From the NCBI GenBank assembly GCA_040901765.1, contig JBBDYG010000130.1, forward strand, positions 1 to 56,822: a stretch of DNA of 56,822 nt, written 5' to 3'. The position numbers and the translations under genes are program-made. A model generated the notes under the pieces. The model was given only the letters and a program-made list of their open reading frames with translations, searched no databases and was not told the DNA's origin. This DNA comes from JBBDYG01 sp040901765. Its GTDB lineage: Bacteria; Planctomycetota; Planctomycetia; Pirellulales; Lacipirellulaceae. This document shows, one piece after another, positions 15,882 to 24,075 of the stretch. Numbering within the stretch: the first letter of the stretch is position 1; each line of letters starts with the position of its first letter.

Positions 15882-17738
15882 ATGTACAAAGACTTGACCG
15901 CTCGCCGCTCGCGCGCGCGTTTGGCCGACCGCCAGCTTTGCGTCGCCATGGCAATCGCCATCGTGCTCACCAGCACCATTCCGCCAGGGGCCGGCGCTCA
16001 GGAACCCACGGTGCTCGAGCCGCCGGCATCGGTGGTCCGCCATATCTCCGGCCCGAGCGAAAAACTCGAAATCACCACCAATAGCAGCCGGATTCTCACG
16101 CTCGACAAGAAAATCCCGCGGGTGCAAGTCAATAACCCCGAGCTGCTCGCCGTGACCCCGCTATCGGCCAATCAAGTGCAGGTCTCCGCGAAAAAGGCAG
16201 GCGTAACGCAAGTGAATCTGTGGGATGAAGATGGCAAAATTCACACCGTGGACGTCTACATTTACGGCGACGTCCGCGAGCTGGAGCACGCATACAAAAC
16301 GCAGTTCCCGCATTCCGCGATCAAGGTCTACCGCTACAGCGGCAGCCTCGTGCTGGCTGGCTTCGTCGATCGTCCCGATTACGTTGATCCCATCTTGCGA
16401 CTGGCCGAGGATTATTCGCCCAAAGTCATCAACAACATCCAAGTCGGCGGCGTACAGCAAGTGCTCCTGAAGGTTAAGATCTTCGAGGTCTCTCGCACCA
16501 AGTTGCGGCGCCTAGGTACGGACTGGGCCTACTTAGGTGGCAGCGGCGATTTCGCGATAAATAGTGTGAGCGGATTGATTGGCGATTTCAGTACCGGGGG
16601 CGGCGACAGTGTCGTTGATGCCTTTGGCGATACGTTTGCGTTCGGGATTGTCGACGGCGACAGCGCGTTCTTTGGATTTTTGGACGCGCTCCAGGAAAAC
16701 CGAATTGCCAAGATACTTGCCGAGCCGAATCTCGTTGCCATCAGCGGACGCCCTGCTCAGTTCTTAGAAGGTGGCGAGGTTCCCGTGCTCGTGCCGCAAA
16801 GCTTGGGCACCACCTCGATCGAGTACAAACCGTTCGGTACGCAGGTTGACTTCTTGCCGATCGTCCTGGGAAACGGCAACATCCGGCTCGAAGTCCGGCC
16901 ACAGGTCAGCGATATCGACCCGAGCATAGGCATCGAACTCCAGGGCATTAGAGTGGACGGCTTTCGCATGCGTCGAGTCGATACGGCTGTCGAAATGCGA
17001 GCCGGACAAACCTTCGCACTGGCCGGATTGATCCAGCGGAAAACGGATACGTTGAATCGCGGGTTGCCCTATCTCTCTGACTTGCCGATTATTGGCCTTC
17101 CCTTCCGCAAGACGGAGGAGGAAGTCAACGAAATTGAGCTGTTGATCTTGGTCACGCCCGAGTTCGTCGATCCGCTTGACCCATGCGAAGCGCCGATCTG
17201 CGGGCCTGGCATGGGGAGCATGTCACCCGATAATTGCGAGCTGTACTGGGGCGGGCACGTTGAAGTACCCAACATGTGCAACGAGTGTGGTCCGCAGGGC
17301 TGCGTGCCGACGCACGGTCACGAACCGTGCTGCCCCGGCGACCCATGGGGCAGCGGCTGCGCGCCGGGCGGGCCGGCGGCATATGGCCCAACGCCCTATC
17401 ACGAGAACGGTCCCATGCACGGACCGGAAACTCAAATGCTACCCACCCCGGCCGAGGCGGTTCCAATTGGTGACCCGGCGCATGGCGAGTTGGCCTTACC
17501 GCCCGCACCGCAAGGCGCCTCGCTTCCGCGCGGAGGCCAACAACAGATGTCGCTTACCGCACCGCGCGTAGCGCAACGGCCGACCAATTCGAGGCCACAG
17601 CCGCCGCGGCCCGCGCGCCCGCCGCAGTACGTGCGCAATCCATCCAAGCCGTTCAACCCAACCTGGGGACAGCCGACGCGGCCACAAGCCACCGCTTCGG
17701 ACGGACTTATCGGCCCCGTCGGCTACGACGCAGATTAG
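15882..17738 (+). CDS. cpaC: outer-membrane secretin CpaC/RcpA with Cys-rich tail
   Basis: A 618-residue protein. It has a signal peptide (AMAIAIVLTSTIPPGAGA), then the pilus-assembly N-terminal domain (LEITTNSSRILTLDKKIPRVQVNNPELL). A BON/N1-like region follows (SGSLVLAGFVDRPDYVDPILRLAED), then the secretin domain from about residue 190 to 430 (QVLLKVKIFEVSRTKLRRLG, LAEPNLVAISGRPAQFLEGGEVP, GLIQRKTDTLNRGLPYLSDLPIIG, LLILVTPEFVDP). It forms the outer-membrane channel for the Flp pilus. Unusually, the last 190 residues are rich in Pro, Gly and His, with nine Cys in about 65 residues. The TadG/RcpB lipoprotein that normally helps it is not seen here. Confidence 0.92.
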   Translation: MYKDLTARRSRARLADRQLCVAMAIAIVLTSTIPPGAGAQEPTVLEPPASVVRHISGPSEKLEITTNSSRILTLDKKIPRVQVNNPELLAVTPLSANQVQVSAKKAGVTQVNLWDEDGKIHTVDVYIYGDVRELEHAYKTQFPHSAIKVYRYSGSLVLAGFVDRPDYVDPILRLAEDYSPKVINNIQVGGVQQVLLKVKIFEVSRTKLRRLGTDWAYLGGSGDFAINSVSGLIGDFSTGGGDSVVDAFGDTFAFGIVDGDSAFFGFLDALQENRIAKILAEPNLVAISGRPAQFLEGGEVPVLVPQSLGTTSIEYKPFGTQVDFLPIVLGNGNIRLEVRPQVSDIDPSIGIELQGIRVDGFRMRRVDTAVEMRAGQTFALAGLIQRKTDTLNRGLPYLSDLPIIGLPFRKTEEEVNEIELLILVTPEFVDPLDPCEAPICGPGMGSMSPDNCELYWGGHVEVPNMCNECGPQGCVPTHGHEPCCPGDPWGSGCAPGGPAAYGPTPYHENGPMHGPETQMLPTPAEAVPIGDPAHGELALPPAPQGASLPRGGQQQMSLTAPRVAQRPTNSRPQPPRPARPPQYVRNPSKPFNPTWGQPTRPQATASDGLIGPVGYDAD

Positions 17739-17910
17739 AAGCTAGACTCTCGCAAGGGGCAGTGGCCAGTGGCCGATGGCGGGTAGTCCGCTGTGGCGGT
17801 GCGCAACCGAGCGGCTTAGCGCTCCACTGCGGCTCGAACCGTCTTACTTGAAAAACGGCGCCTCCGCATCGCGGCTAATTCGATCATCAATCATCAATCA
17901 GCAATTCTCA

Positions 17911-19140
17911 ATGTCCAACGTCTTGCGACTCGCGATTGTTGACCCCAACGACGCGACTCGCGATGCGCTCAAGGCAACGCTACTCGGCCTCGATACCATT
18001 TGGCTTGAGGCGGAGTGTTCGCGCTACGCCTTCTTTAAGGACGTGGTCGGCCAAACGAACCCTGATATTGCCTTCGTGGCAATGGACAGCGATCCAAACA
18101 AAGCCGCGGAGCTGGTCGAAGAGCTGACCAAAGCACATCCAGGCGTCACCGTCCTCGTTTCAAGCAGCTCGACCGACGGCAATCTTATCTTGCGCACGAT
18201 GCGCGGCGGGGCGAAAGAGTTTCTAACCCAACCGATCAAGCCCGAAGATCTCGCCGCAGCGCTGCAACGGGTATCGCGATTGCGGTTCGGCGAGGGTGAA
18301 GGTCAGAACCGCGGCTGCCGCATGATCGCAATCGCCGGCGTCACCGGTGGTGTTGGATCGACGAGCTTGGCCGTCAACCTCGGCTGTGCCCTCGCGGCGG
18401 ATGAAAAAAACTCGGTCGTCCTCTTGGACCTCGACCTGGCGCTGGGCGACGCGGATGTGTTTCTCGACACGATCCCCGAATACACCCTTACGGACGTTGC
18501 GCAGAACATCACGCGGCTCGACTTCACGCTCTTGAAGCGGTCGCTGACAAAACACTCCTCGGGGCTTTACCTGTTGCCGAGGCCGGTGCATCTCGAAGAC
18601 GCGCAGTTGGTCACCCCCGACGACGTGCAACGTGTGATCGGGCTGCTTAAAGCCACCTTCACGCACTTAATCATCGATACATCGAAGGCGTTCAGCCCCG
18701 TCGACTTGATGGCCATGAGCCTGGCCGACGACGTGATCGTCGTCACCCAGCTCGATTTGCCTTGCCTGCGCAATGTCGTGCGGCTGATGATGTCGTTCGA
18801 GCAGCGCGGGAAGCTGCGCGAAAAAATAAAAATCGTGGTCAATCGCGTCGGTCACGAAACGGGCCAAATCAGCATCCGCAAAGCGCAAGAGACGCTGGCC
18901 CAAGAAGTCTACTGGCAGATTCCCAACGACTTCCGCACGATGATCGAGGTCCGCAACAACGGCGTGCCGCTGATTCAACAATCGCCCAAAGCCACGATCA
19001 CGCTTTCCATTAACCAACTTGCCGCCTCGCTGTCGGGCAAACAGGCGGTCGAGCCGGCCGGCGATCCGCTATCCCGCGGCAGTTGGCTCCGCCTCTGGCC
19101 CACGCGCACCGCCACGGCCAAAATCGAAGCCAAAGGGTAG
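17911..19140 (+). CDS. cpaE: TadZ/CpaE-like ATPase with atypical receiver domain
   Basis: A 409-residue protein from ATG 17911; a longer in-frame start at 17776 runs through repeat-like sequence and is less likely. Residues 1-120 form a receiver-like domain (LRLAIVDPNDATRDALKATLL). Residues 135-390 form a ParA/MinD-type ATPase. The P-loop GVTGGVGSTS (143-152) has Ser/Thr where a canonical Walker A has Lys. This is common in TadZ/CpaE, which can bind ATP weakly or act mainly as localisation factors. LLDLDLALGDADVFL and DDVIVVTQLDLPCLRN are the other ParA motifs. It recruits Tad components to the assembly site. Confidence 0.92.
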   Translation: MSNVLRLAIVDPNDATRDALKATLLGLDTIWLEAECSRYAFFKDVVGQTNPDIAFVAMDSDPNKAAELVEELTKAHPGVTVLVSSSSTDGNLILRTMRGGAKEFLTQPIKPEDLAAALQRVSRLRFGEGEGQNRGCRMIAIAGVTGGVGSTSLAVNLGCALAADEKNSVVLLDLDLALGDADVFLDTIPEYTLTDVAQNITRLDFTLLKRSLTKHSSGLYLLPRPVHLEDAQLVTPDDVQRVIGLLKATFTHLIIDTSKAFSPVDLMAMSLADDVIVVTQLDLPCLRNVVRLMMSFEQRGKLREKIKIVVNRVGHETGQISIRKAQETLAQEVYWQIPNDFRTMIEVRNNGVPLIQQSPKATITLSINQLAASLSGKQAVEPAGDPLSRGSWLRLWPTRTATAKIEAKG

Positions 19141-19190
19141 CCATTGAGCTATAGCTATCTAACCGATCTCGGTAGCTGTATCGCATTCTC

Positions 19191-19405
19191 CATCCCGGAG
19201 GGATGACAGCCATTAGCCGGTGGTCGCGCAGCGCACCACCGGAAAGTGGACCGCAGTTACGCACGACCCCGGCCGGGGTCGCAGCAATGCGGCGATGACA
19301 TCAACTGCTGGCACCTCCTCCGGGGTGCTCGTTGTAATGCTCGACTACTACCGGCGGTGGCGCTAGCGCTTACCGCCGGCTAATTGCTGTAAAGCCTCCG
19401 GCTTA
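19191..19405. repeat. six-hairpin interspersed element, copy B
   Basis: Second copy of the element at 708-920. Hairpins: CATCCC/GGGATG (19191-19205), CCGGTGGT/ACCACCGG (19217-19242), CGACCCC/GGGGTCG (19264-19281), GCACCTC/GGGGTGC (19311-19328), CCGGCGGT/ACCGCCGG (19351-19379), AAGCC/GGCTT (19392-19404). It fills most of the 412-base gap between the TadZ and CpaF genes. No gene is seen in the gap. Confidence 0.85.
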
Positions 19406-19552
19406 AATGCAATCGCCTCGCCCCCGGCGCAATCGCTTCCTTCGGCGCATCTAGTACGGGGAATGTTCTTATCCCTTCATAGCCCGGCCCATCTGTAAGC
19501 TAGGCTTTCTCGGACACTTTCGCGCCAACACCGATTTTACTTCAGTTGAGCC

Positions 19553-20878
19553 ATGACTAAGCAATCGACAGGACCGGCGAATCTCACGCAAAAGGAGAAG
19601 GAAGCCGAGTTCGAAAACCTTAAACGCCGCATCCATACCAAGCTCGTCGACAAGCTCGACTTAACCCGGGTCGGGGAGCTGGAAGGGGACGTGCTGCGTC
19701 GCGAGATTCGGCTGGTCGTCGAACATCTGTGCGATACGGAAGATACCTTCCTCAATCGCAACGAGCGCGATCGTCTTATCGAAGAGGTTCTCGATGAAAC
19801 CTTCGGACTTGGTCCGCTCGAGCTGCTGCTGAAAGAGCCGACGCTCAGTGAAATCATGATCAACGGCCCCAAAAGCGTATACGTCGAGCGAAAAGGCCGC
19901 CTCGAAAAGACGAATGTCGTGTTTCGCGACGACAAACATTTAATGCAAATCATCGACCGTATCGTGTCGCGTGTCGGCCGACGCGTCGACGAAATCTGCC
20001 CGATGGTCGATGCGCGCCTGCCGGACGGCTCGCGCGTGAATGCAATCATTCCGCCGTTGGCGCTGGACGGGCCGACGGTCACGATTCGGCGGTTTGGTTC
20101 CAATCCGCTCAAGCTCGAAGATTTGTTGAATTACAAGAGCCTCACGCCCGAAATGGTGATGCTGCTCGAAGGGGCGATGAAGGCCCGCCTGAATATCATC
20201 ATCTCGGGCGGTACCGGCTCCGGCAAAACAACGCTGCTTAACACGCTCTCCAGCTTCATCTCGAATTCCGACCGCATTGTGACTATCGAGGACGCGGCGG
20301 AACTGCAGCTTCAACAGGACCACGTCGTAAGGCTCGAAAGTCGGCCGCCCAACATCGAAGGCAAAGGCCAAATCACCGCCACCGACCTGGTGAAAAATTC
20401 GCTCCGTATGCGGCCCGATCGAATCATCATCGGCGAGTGCCGCGGTGGCGAGACCCTCGATATGCTGCAAGCGATGAACACCGGCCACGAAGGCTCGCTA
20501 ACCACTTGCCACGCCAATACGCCACGCGATGCCATCGCGCGCTTGGAAACCATGATCATGATGGCCGGCTTTGAAATGCCCGCCAAAGCGATGCGGACTC
20601 AAATCGCCAGCGCGGTCGATCTCGTCGTGCAGGCCAACCGCATGCAAGGCGGTGCCCGCAAAGTGACGCACATCACTGAAATCGTCGGCATGGAGCAAGA
20701 CACGATCGTCATGCAAGACATTTTTCGGTTCAACCAGGACGGGGTCGACGAAAACGGACGGGCCGTCGGCCACTTCATGGCCACCGGCATCCGGCCGACC
20801 TTCATGGATCGGCTCGAATCCAACGGCGTCCGACTCCCGGCCAGCACCTTCCGCGAACGAATCATGATGAGAGATTAG
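19553..20878 (+). CDS. cpaF: Tad pilus assembly/retraction ATPase CpaF (TadA)
   Basis: A 441-residue secretion ATPase of the PulE/VirB11 superfamily. The N-terminal helical region is followed by LGPLELLLKEPTLSEIMINGPKSVYVERKG, the typical CpaF N-domain. Walker A GGTGSGKT is at residues 219-226, the Asp box is IVTIEDAAELQL, Walker B is RPDRIIIGECRGGE, and the His box is GHEGSLTTCHANT. It powers pilin polymerisation (and retraction in some species) from the cytoplasmic face. The gene follows the six-hairpin repeat, so it may not be tightly co-transcribed with cpaE. Confidence 0.96.
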   Translation: MTKQSTGPANLTQKEKEAEFENLKRRIHTKLVDKLDLTRVGELEGDVLRREIRLVVEHLCDTEDTFLNRNERDRLIEEVLDETFGLGPLELLLKEPTLSEIMINGPKSVYVERKGRLEKTNVVFRDDKHLMQIIDRIVSRVGRRVDEICPMVDARLPDGSRVNAIIPPLALDGPTVTIRRFGSNPLKLEDLLNYKSLTPEMVMLLEGAMKARLNIIISGGTGSGKTTLLNTLSSFISNSDRIVTIEDAAELQLQQDHVVRLESRPPNIEGKGQITATDLVKNSLRMRPDRIIIGECRGGETLDMLQAMNTGHEGSLTTCHANTPRDAIARLETMIMMAGFEMPAKAMRTQIASAVDLVVQANRMQGGARKVTHITEIVGMEQDTIVMQDIFRFNQDGVDENGRAVGHFMATGIRPTFMDRLESNGVRLPASTFRERIMMRD

Positions 20879-20889
20879 CTGCGTGGATC

Positions 20890-20941
20890 GGGTGCCACTG
20901 GCTTTGCCAGTGATCTCGCACTGGCAGAGCCAGTGGCACCC
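20890..20941. repeat. paired-palindrome element, CACTGGC type
   Basis: Left unit 20890-20912: GGGTGC, then palindrome CACTGGC-TTT-GCCAGTG. Right unit 20919-20941 is the inverse with AGA in the loop (one difference between arms). The middle is 6 bases. Begins 12 bases after the cpaF stop. A degenerate copy is at 34739-34787. Confidence 0.88.
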
Positions 20942-20949
20942 GACCCTGA

Positions 20950-20977
20950 CCTCTGACCTCCGACCTCTGACCTCCGA
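20950..20977. repeat. heptamer tandem repeat, CCTCYGA x4
   Basis: CCTCTGA, CCTCCGA, CCTCTGA, CCTCCGA, directly upstream of the tadB start at 20985, where a ribosome binding site would be expected. No purine-rich Shine-Dalgarno is visible there. Confidence 0.85.
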
Positions 20978-20984
20978 CTGCTGA

Positions 20985-21950
20985 ATGACACCTTGGCTCA
21001 TATACATCTGTGTCTTCGCTGCCGTGGTGCTCACAATTGTCGGCATCTCGGTGGTGATGCGCAACGACAAAGAGGACGAAGTCTCTCAGCGGCTCGATGA
21101 ACTTACCGGTAAGAAGAAGCCCGTTCGCGGCCACAAAACATCCGCTAGCGAACTGCTAACGGCTTCCTTCGGCAACACCGAAAGCGCATTCGAGCGATAC
21201 GTCGCCAAGCACCTCAACCTGCAACTCATGTTCGAGCAGGCGGATGTGTCGCTGACCGTCACCAAGTTTCTTTCGTTTGTGGGCGGCGCGGCGGCAATTG
21301 GCTTTTTCGTGCCAACCGTATCGGGCTTGTCCCTCAAATTTGCGCCTTTCCTGGCCGCATTCTTCGGTTTCATTCCGTTTGCATGGTTAACGATGAAGCG
21401 GAAGCGCCGCCTGCGCAAGTTCGCTGCCCAACTACCCGAAGCCCTGGAACTAATCGCCCGCGCTTTGCGGGCTGGACATAGCTTGGGGTCTGGATTCAGC
21501 CTGGTGGCTCAGGAAATGTCCGCTCCCATTGGCAAAGAATTCAGCCGCACCTTCGAGGAACAGAATTTAGGCATGCCGATTGAAGAGGCGCTGGAAAACC
21601 TCACCGAACGAGTGCCCAACCTCGACCTTAAGTTTTTCGTGACGGCAATTGTTCTTCAGCGGCAAACCGGCGGCGACCTCGCCGAAATCCTCGACAAGAT
21701 TGGCCACCTGATCCGGGACCGATTTCAGATTTGGGGCCAGGTGCAAGCCCTTACCGGCGAAGGCCGGCTCAGCGGTATTGTTTTGCTAGCGCTCCCGCCG
21801 GCGCTGTTTGTCGTAGTGTATCGCATGAACCCCGATTACCTGATGCTGCTGTTTACCGACGAACTCGGAAAAAAGATGCTGGTCGGCGGCATTGTGATGC
21901 AGTTGCTCGGCGCTCTACTAATTCGCAAGATCGTCAACATCCGTGTCTGA
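20985..21950 (+). CDS. tadB: Tad pilus inner-membrane protein TadB
   Basis: A 321-residue type II secretion F-domain protein. It has an N-terminal membrane helix (IYICVFAAVVLTIVGISVV), two helices around residues 90-130 (FLSFVGGAAAIGFF, FAPFLAAFFGFIPFAWL), a cytoplasmic T2SSF domain (QLPEALELIARALRAGHSLGSGFSLVAQEM, FVTAIVLQRQTGGDLAEILDKIG), and C-terminal helices. With TadC it forms the membrane platform engaged by CpaF. The start codon follows heptamer repeats and lacks an obvious Shine-Dalgarno. Confidence 0.93.
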   Translation: MTPWLIYICVFAAVVLTIVGISVVMRNDKEDEVSQRLDELTGKKKPVRGHKTSASELLTASFGNTESAFERYVAKHLNLQLMFEQADVSLTVTKFLSFVGGAAAIGFFVPTVSGLSLKFAPFLAAFFGFIPFAWLTMKRKRRLRKFAAQLPEALELIARALRAGHSLGSGFSLVAQEMSAPIGKEFSRTFEEQNLGMPIEEALENLTERVPNLDLKFFVTAIVLQRQTGGDLAEILDKIGHLIRDRFQIWGQVQALTGEGRLSGIVLLALPPALFVVVYRMNPDYLMLLFTDELGKKMLVGGIVMQLLGALLIRKIVNIRV

Positions 21951-21954
21951 TTGA

Positions 21955-22036
21955 AGCTGTCGGCTGTCGGCTATCGGCTGTCGGCCAGACGTTGCAATCA
22001 TTTTTGTTCTGGCCGATAGCCAACAGCCGATAGCCA
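21955..22036. repeat. GGCTRTC heptamer hairpin element
   Basis: The left arm (21955-21989) is made of CGGCTGT/CGGCTAT heptamers ending TCGGCCAGA. The loop is 18 bases. The right arm (22008-22036) starts TCTGGCCGATAGCC. The arms are mostly complementary. It begins 5 bases after the tadB stop and lies between tadB and tadC. Confidence 0.85.
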
Positions 22037-22064
22037 TGCCACAGCCTCCCGCAAGTCACCACCC

Positions 22065-23045
22065 ATGAACGAACCACTCCTTGCCATCATCAGCACCGCG
22101 CTTGCGACCAAGTTGGCGATTTTCGCCTGCGTCGCGATCGGAGTGTGGCTGGCTTTAGAGTTCCTTGGCGGCGGCGGCCGCACGCGCGCGCAAGAGCGAC
22201 TGGAAGAAATTCGCGAACCGCGGACGCGGCGCGGTGACGGTCGCGGCCGCTCGCGGCAGAGCGAAGCCGTCTCCAAACTCATTGAGAGAGCGACCCCTGC
22301 CTTCTCCGCGCCGCTCAAGCCGAAGACGGAAGAGGCCGTCGGCAGGTTGCGTCAAAAGCTGCAGCACGCAGGTTTTCGCAGCGAGGGCGCACCCAGCATC
22401 TTTCTAGGACTGAAGATCATTTGTCTGGCGCTCGGATTTTTGGCCACCGGCGGCACGATGCTGTTCACCAAAGGCGCCACGCAAGAAGCAGCCATGTACA
22501 CGATTGGCATCGCCGGCATCTGTTTCTATTTGCCGGATGTCATCCTTTGGTTTCGCAAAAAAGGCCGGCAGGATACCATTTTCTTTGGTCTGCCCGACGG
22601 GCTTGACCTCATGGTCGTTTGCGTCGAAGCGGGCTTGGGGCTGGACCAGGCGATGCGAAAAGTAGCCGACGAGATGCGTAAGACCTACGGCGTTCTGGCC
22701 GAAGAATTCGCCCTTAGCAATTTACAACTTCAAATGGGCCGCGCGCGAAACGACGTGCTCCACGAACTTGGGCAGCGGACCGGCGTGGATGACCTCAAGG
22801 CGCTCGCCGCAATCTTGATTCAAGCCGACAAGTTCGGCTCGAGCGTTGCTCAAGCTCTGCGCGTTCAAAGCGATTCGATGCGGACCCGCCGCCGGCAAAT
22901 GGCCGAGGAAAAGGCCGCCAAAACGGCCGTCAAGTTGATCTTCCCGCTGGTGCTGTTTATTTTCCCAGCGATCTTTGTCGTGCTGGTCGGTCCGGCGGCG
23001 ATCACCATGATCAACGAGATGTTCCCGGCCATGCAGGGCAAATAG
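22065..23045 (+). CDS. tadC: Tad pilus inner-membrane protein TadC
   Basis: A 326-residue T2SSF-domain protein and partner of TadB. It has an N-terminal helix (LAIFACVAIGVWLALEFLG), an Arg-rich cytoplasmic linker, two helices at about residues 115-165, the T2SSF core (FGLPDGLDLMVVCVEAGLGLDQAMRKVADEM, LAAILIQADKFGSSVAQALRVQSDSMRTRRRQMAEEKAAK), and a final helix (KLIFPLVLFIFPAIFVVLVGPA). The RRQMAEEKAAK stretch before the last helix is typical of TadC. Confidence 0.93.
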   Translation: MNEPLLAIISTALATKLAIFACVAIGVWLALEFLGGGGRTRAQERLEEIREPRTRRGDGRGRSRQSEAVSKLIERATPAFSAPLKPKTEEAVGRLRQKLQHAGFRSEGAPSIFLGLKIICLALGFLATGGTMLFTKGATQEAAMYTIGIAGICFYLPDVILWFRKKGRQDTIFFGLPDGLDLMVVCVEAGLGLDQAMRKVADEMRKTYGVLAEEFALSNLQLQMGRARNDVLHELGQRTGVDDLKALAAILIQADKFGSSVAQALRVQSDSMRTRRRQMAEEKAAKTAVKLIFPLVLFIFPAIFVVLVGPAAITMINEMFPAMQGK

Positions 23046-23326
23046 GGCTATCGGCTGTCGGCTATCGGCTGTCGGCTCTCGGCTATCGGCCAGAAGTTGG
23101 CCGGCCAATCTTTGACGGGTGCAGGTCTAGCGAGGCTAGAAGAACAGGTGCCCGCCGCAATGCGCAAATTCGAGATGAATAATTTTTGTGCCAGCTTGTT
23201 GCGCGCAGAGCGTGGCACAGCGGCACAAACTCCGAAGTACCCTTTATTTTAGCGGCCGCGCGATAAGTCCATGACTGCGCTCCATTCTGGCCGACAGCCA
23301 ACAGCCGATAGCCGACAGCCGAGAAT
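23046..23326. repeat. split GGCTRTC heptamer arms around a 185-bp spacer
   Basis: The left arm (23046-23097) has seven heptamers such as CGGCTGT and CGGCTAT and ends ATCGGCCAGAAG. The inverse arm (about 23283-23326) starts ATTCTGGCCGACAGCC. In the other copies the arms are about 20 bases apart; here about 185 bp of unrelated sequence lies between them. It fills most of the 419-base gap between tadC and the next gene; I see no ORF of substance in it. Confidence 0.75.
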
Positions 23327-23464
23327 TGGCGTGCCGTTAAATCCGGCAATCTAGGCTCTTTGCACCGGTCCCGACAGAACTGCCGCAGACGCCGGTCGCG
23401 ACACGTCGATGTTTTACCCGTGGGCGATCGTGCCCCGCTGACAGGGAAAATCTGCGAGGGTTTC

Positions 23465-24010
23465 ATGAATCGGCTTATTTGCGGAATCGTATTGCTAGCA
23501 TGTTGCGGTTGGCCGGCTGGCGCGCAGGCTTTTTGGCTCGACGCGTTCGTGCATAAGGTGGAAACCGGGCGGCGGGCAAATGAACAGTGGCCCTCGCCCT
23601 ACGTCTGCCCCGACCGCGTTCACGTCCGCGCGCCGTTTGAGCAAATGGTACAGAACGGCTGGCGACGCCAGAACCTGCTCAGCCCGCATCATTTCAATGA
23701 AGACGGCACGGCGCTGACCACGGCGGGTGAGCTGAAAGTCCGTTGGATAATGACGCAGGCTCCCGAGCAGTACCGCCAGATTTTCGTCGAGCGATCCATC
23801 AATCCGGACCATACCGCCCAGCGTGTGGCGATTGCACAACAGTATGCAAGCCAAGTGGGGCTTGGAGAGCAGCCGCTGGTGAGTGAGACCAACCTCGTCT
23901 CCGAAGGCCGCCCGGCGTCGATCGTCGACGCGATCGGCACCCGCTTCCAGGAGAGCATGCCGCCGCCCGTGCTGCCAGCCGCTTCGGCGCTCGATTCCGG
24001 GGGCGAGTGA
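23465..24010 (+). CDS. secreted protein of unknown function in the tad locus
   Basis: A 181-residue protein from ATG 23465, with GAGGG about 7 bases upstream. The N terminus is a clear signal peptide (LICGIVLLACCGWPAGAQA, cleavage before FWLD). The mature part (PSPYVCPDRVHVRAPFEQMVQNGWRRQNLLSPHHFNEDG, GELKVRWIMTQAPEQYRQIFVERS) matches no family I can name. Its end overlaps the possible GTG at 24007, and it is followed by the TPR gene, so the two are probably translated from one mRNA. The position suggests a periplasmic accessory of pilus assembly; that is inference. Confidence 0.75.
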   Translation: MNRLICGIVLLACCGWPAGAQAFWLDAFVHKVETGRRANEQWPSPYVCPDRVHVRAPFEQMVQNGWRRQNLLSPHHFNEDGTALTTAGELKVRWIMTQAPEQYRQIFVERSINPDHTAQRVAIAQQYASQVGLGEQPLVSETNLVSEGRPASIVDAIGTRFQESMPPPVLPAASALDSGGE

Positions 24011-24075
24011 TTGCCACTTTGATCAGCCATGGATGGCTGGCTAGATTCCGCTCGCTTGTTCAGGGAGGAACGGCT

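Noticed and set aside
20950..20977. CRISPR array
   Set aside because: Units are 7 bases in direct tandem with no spacers; no cas genes anywhere in the window.
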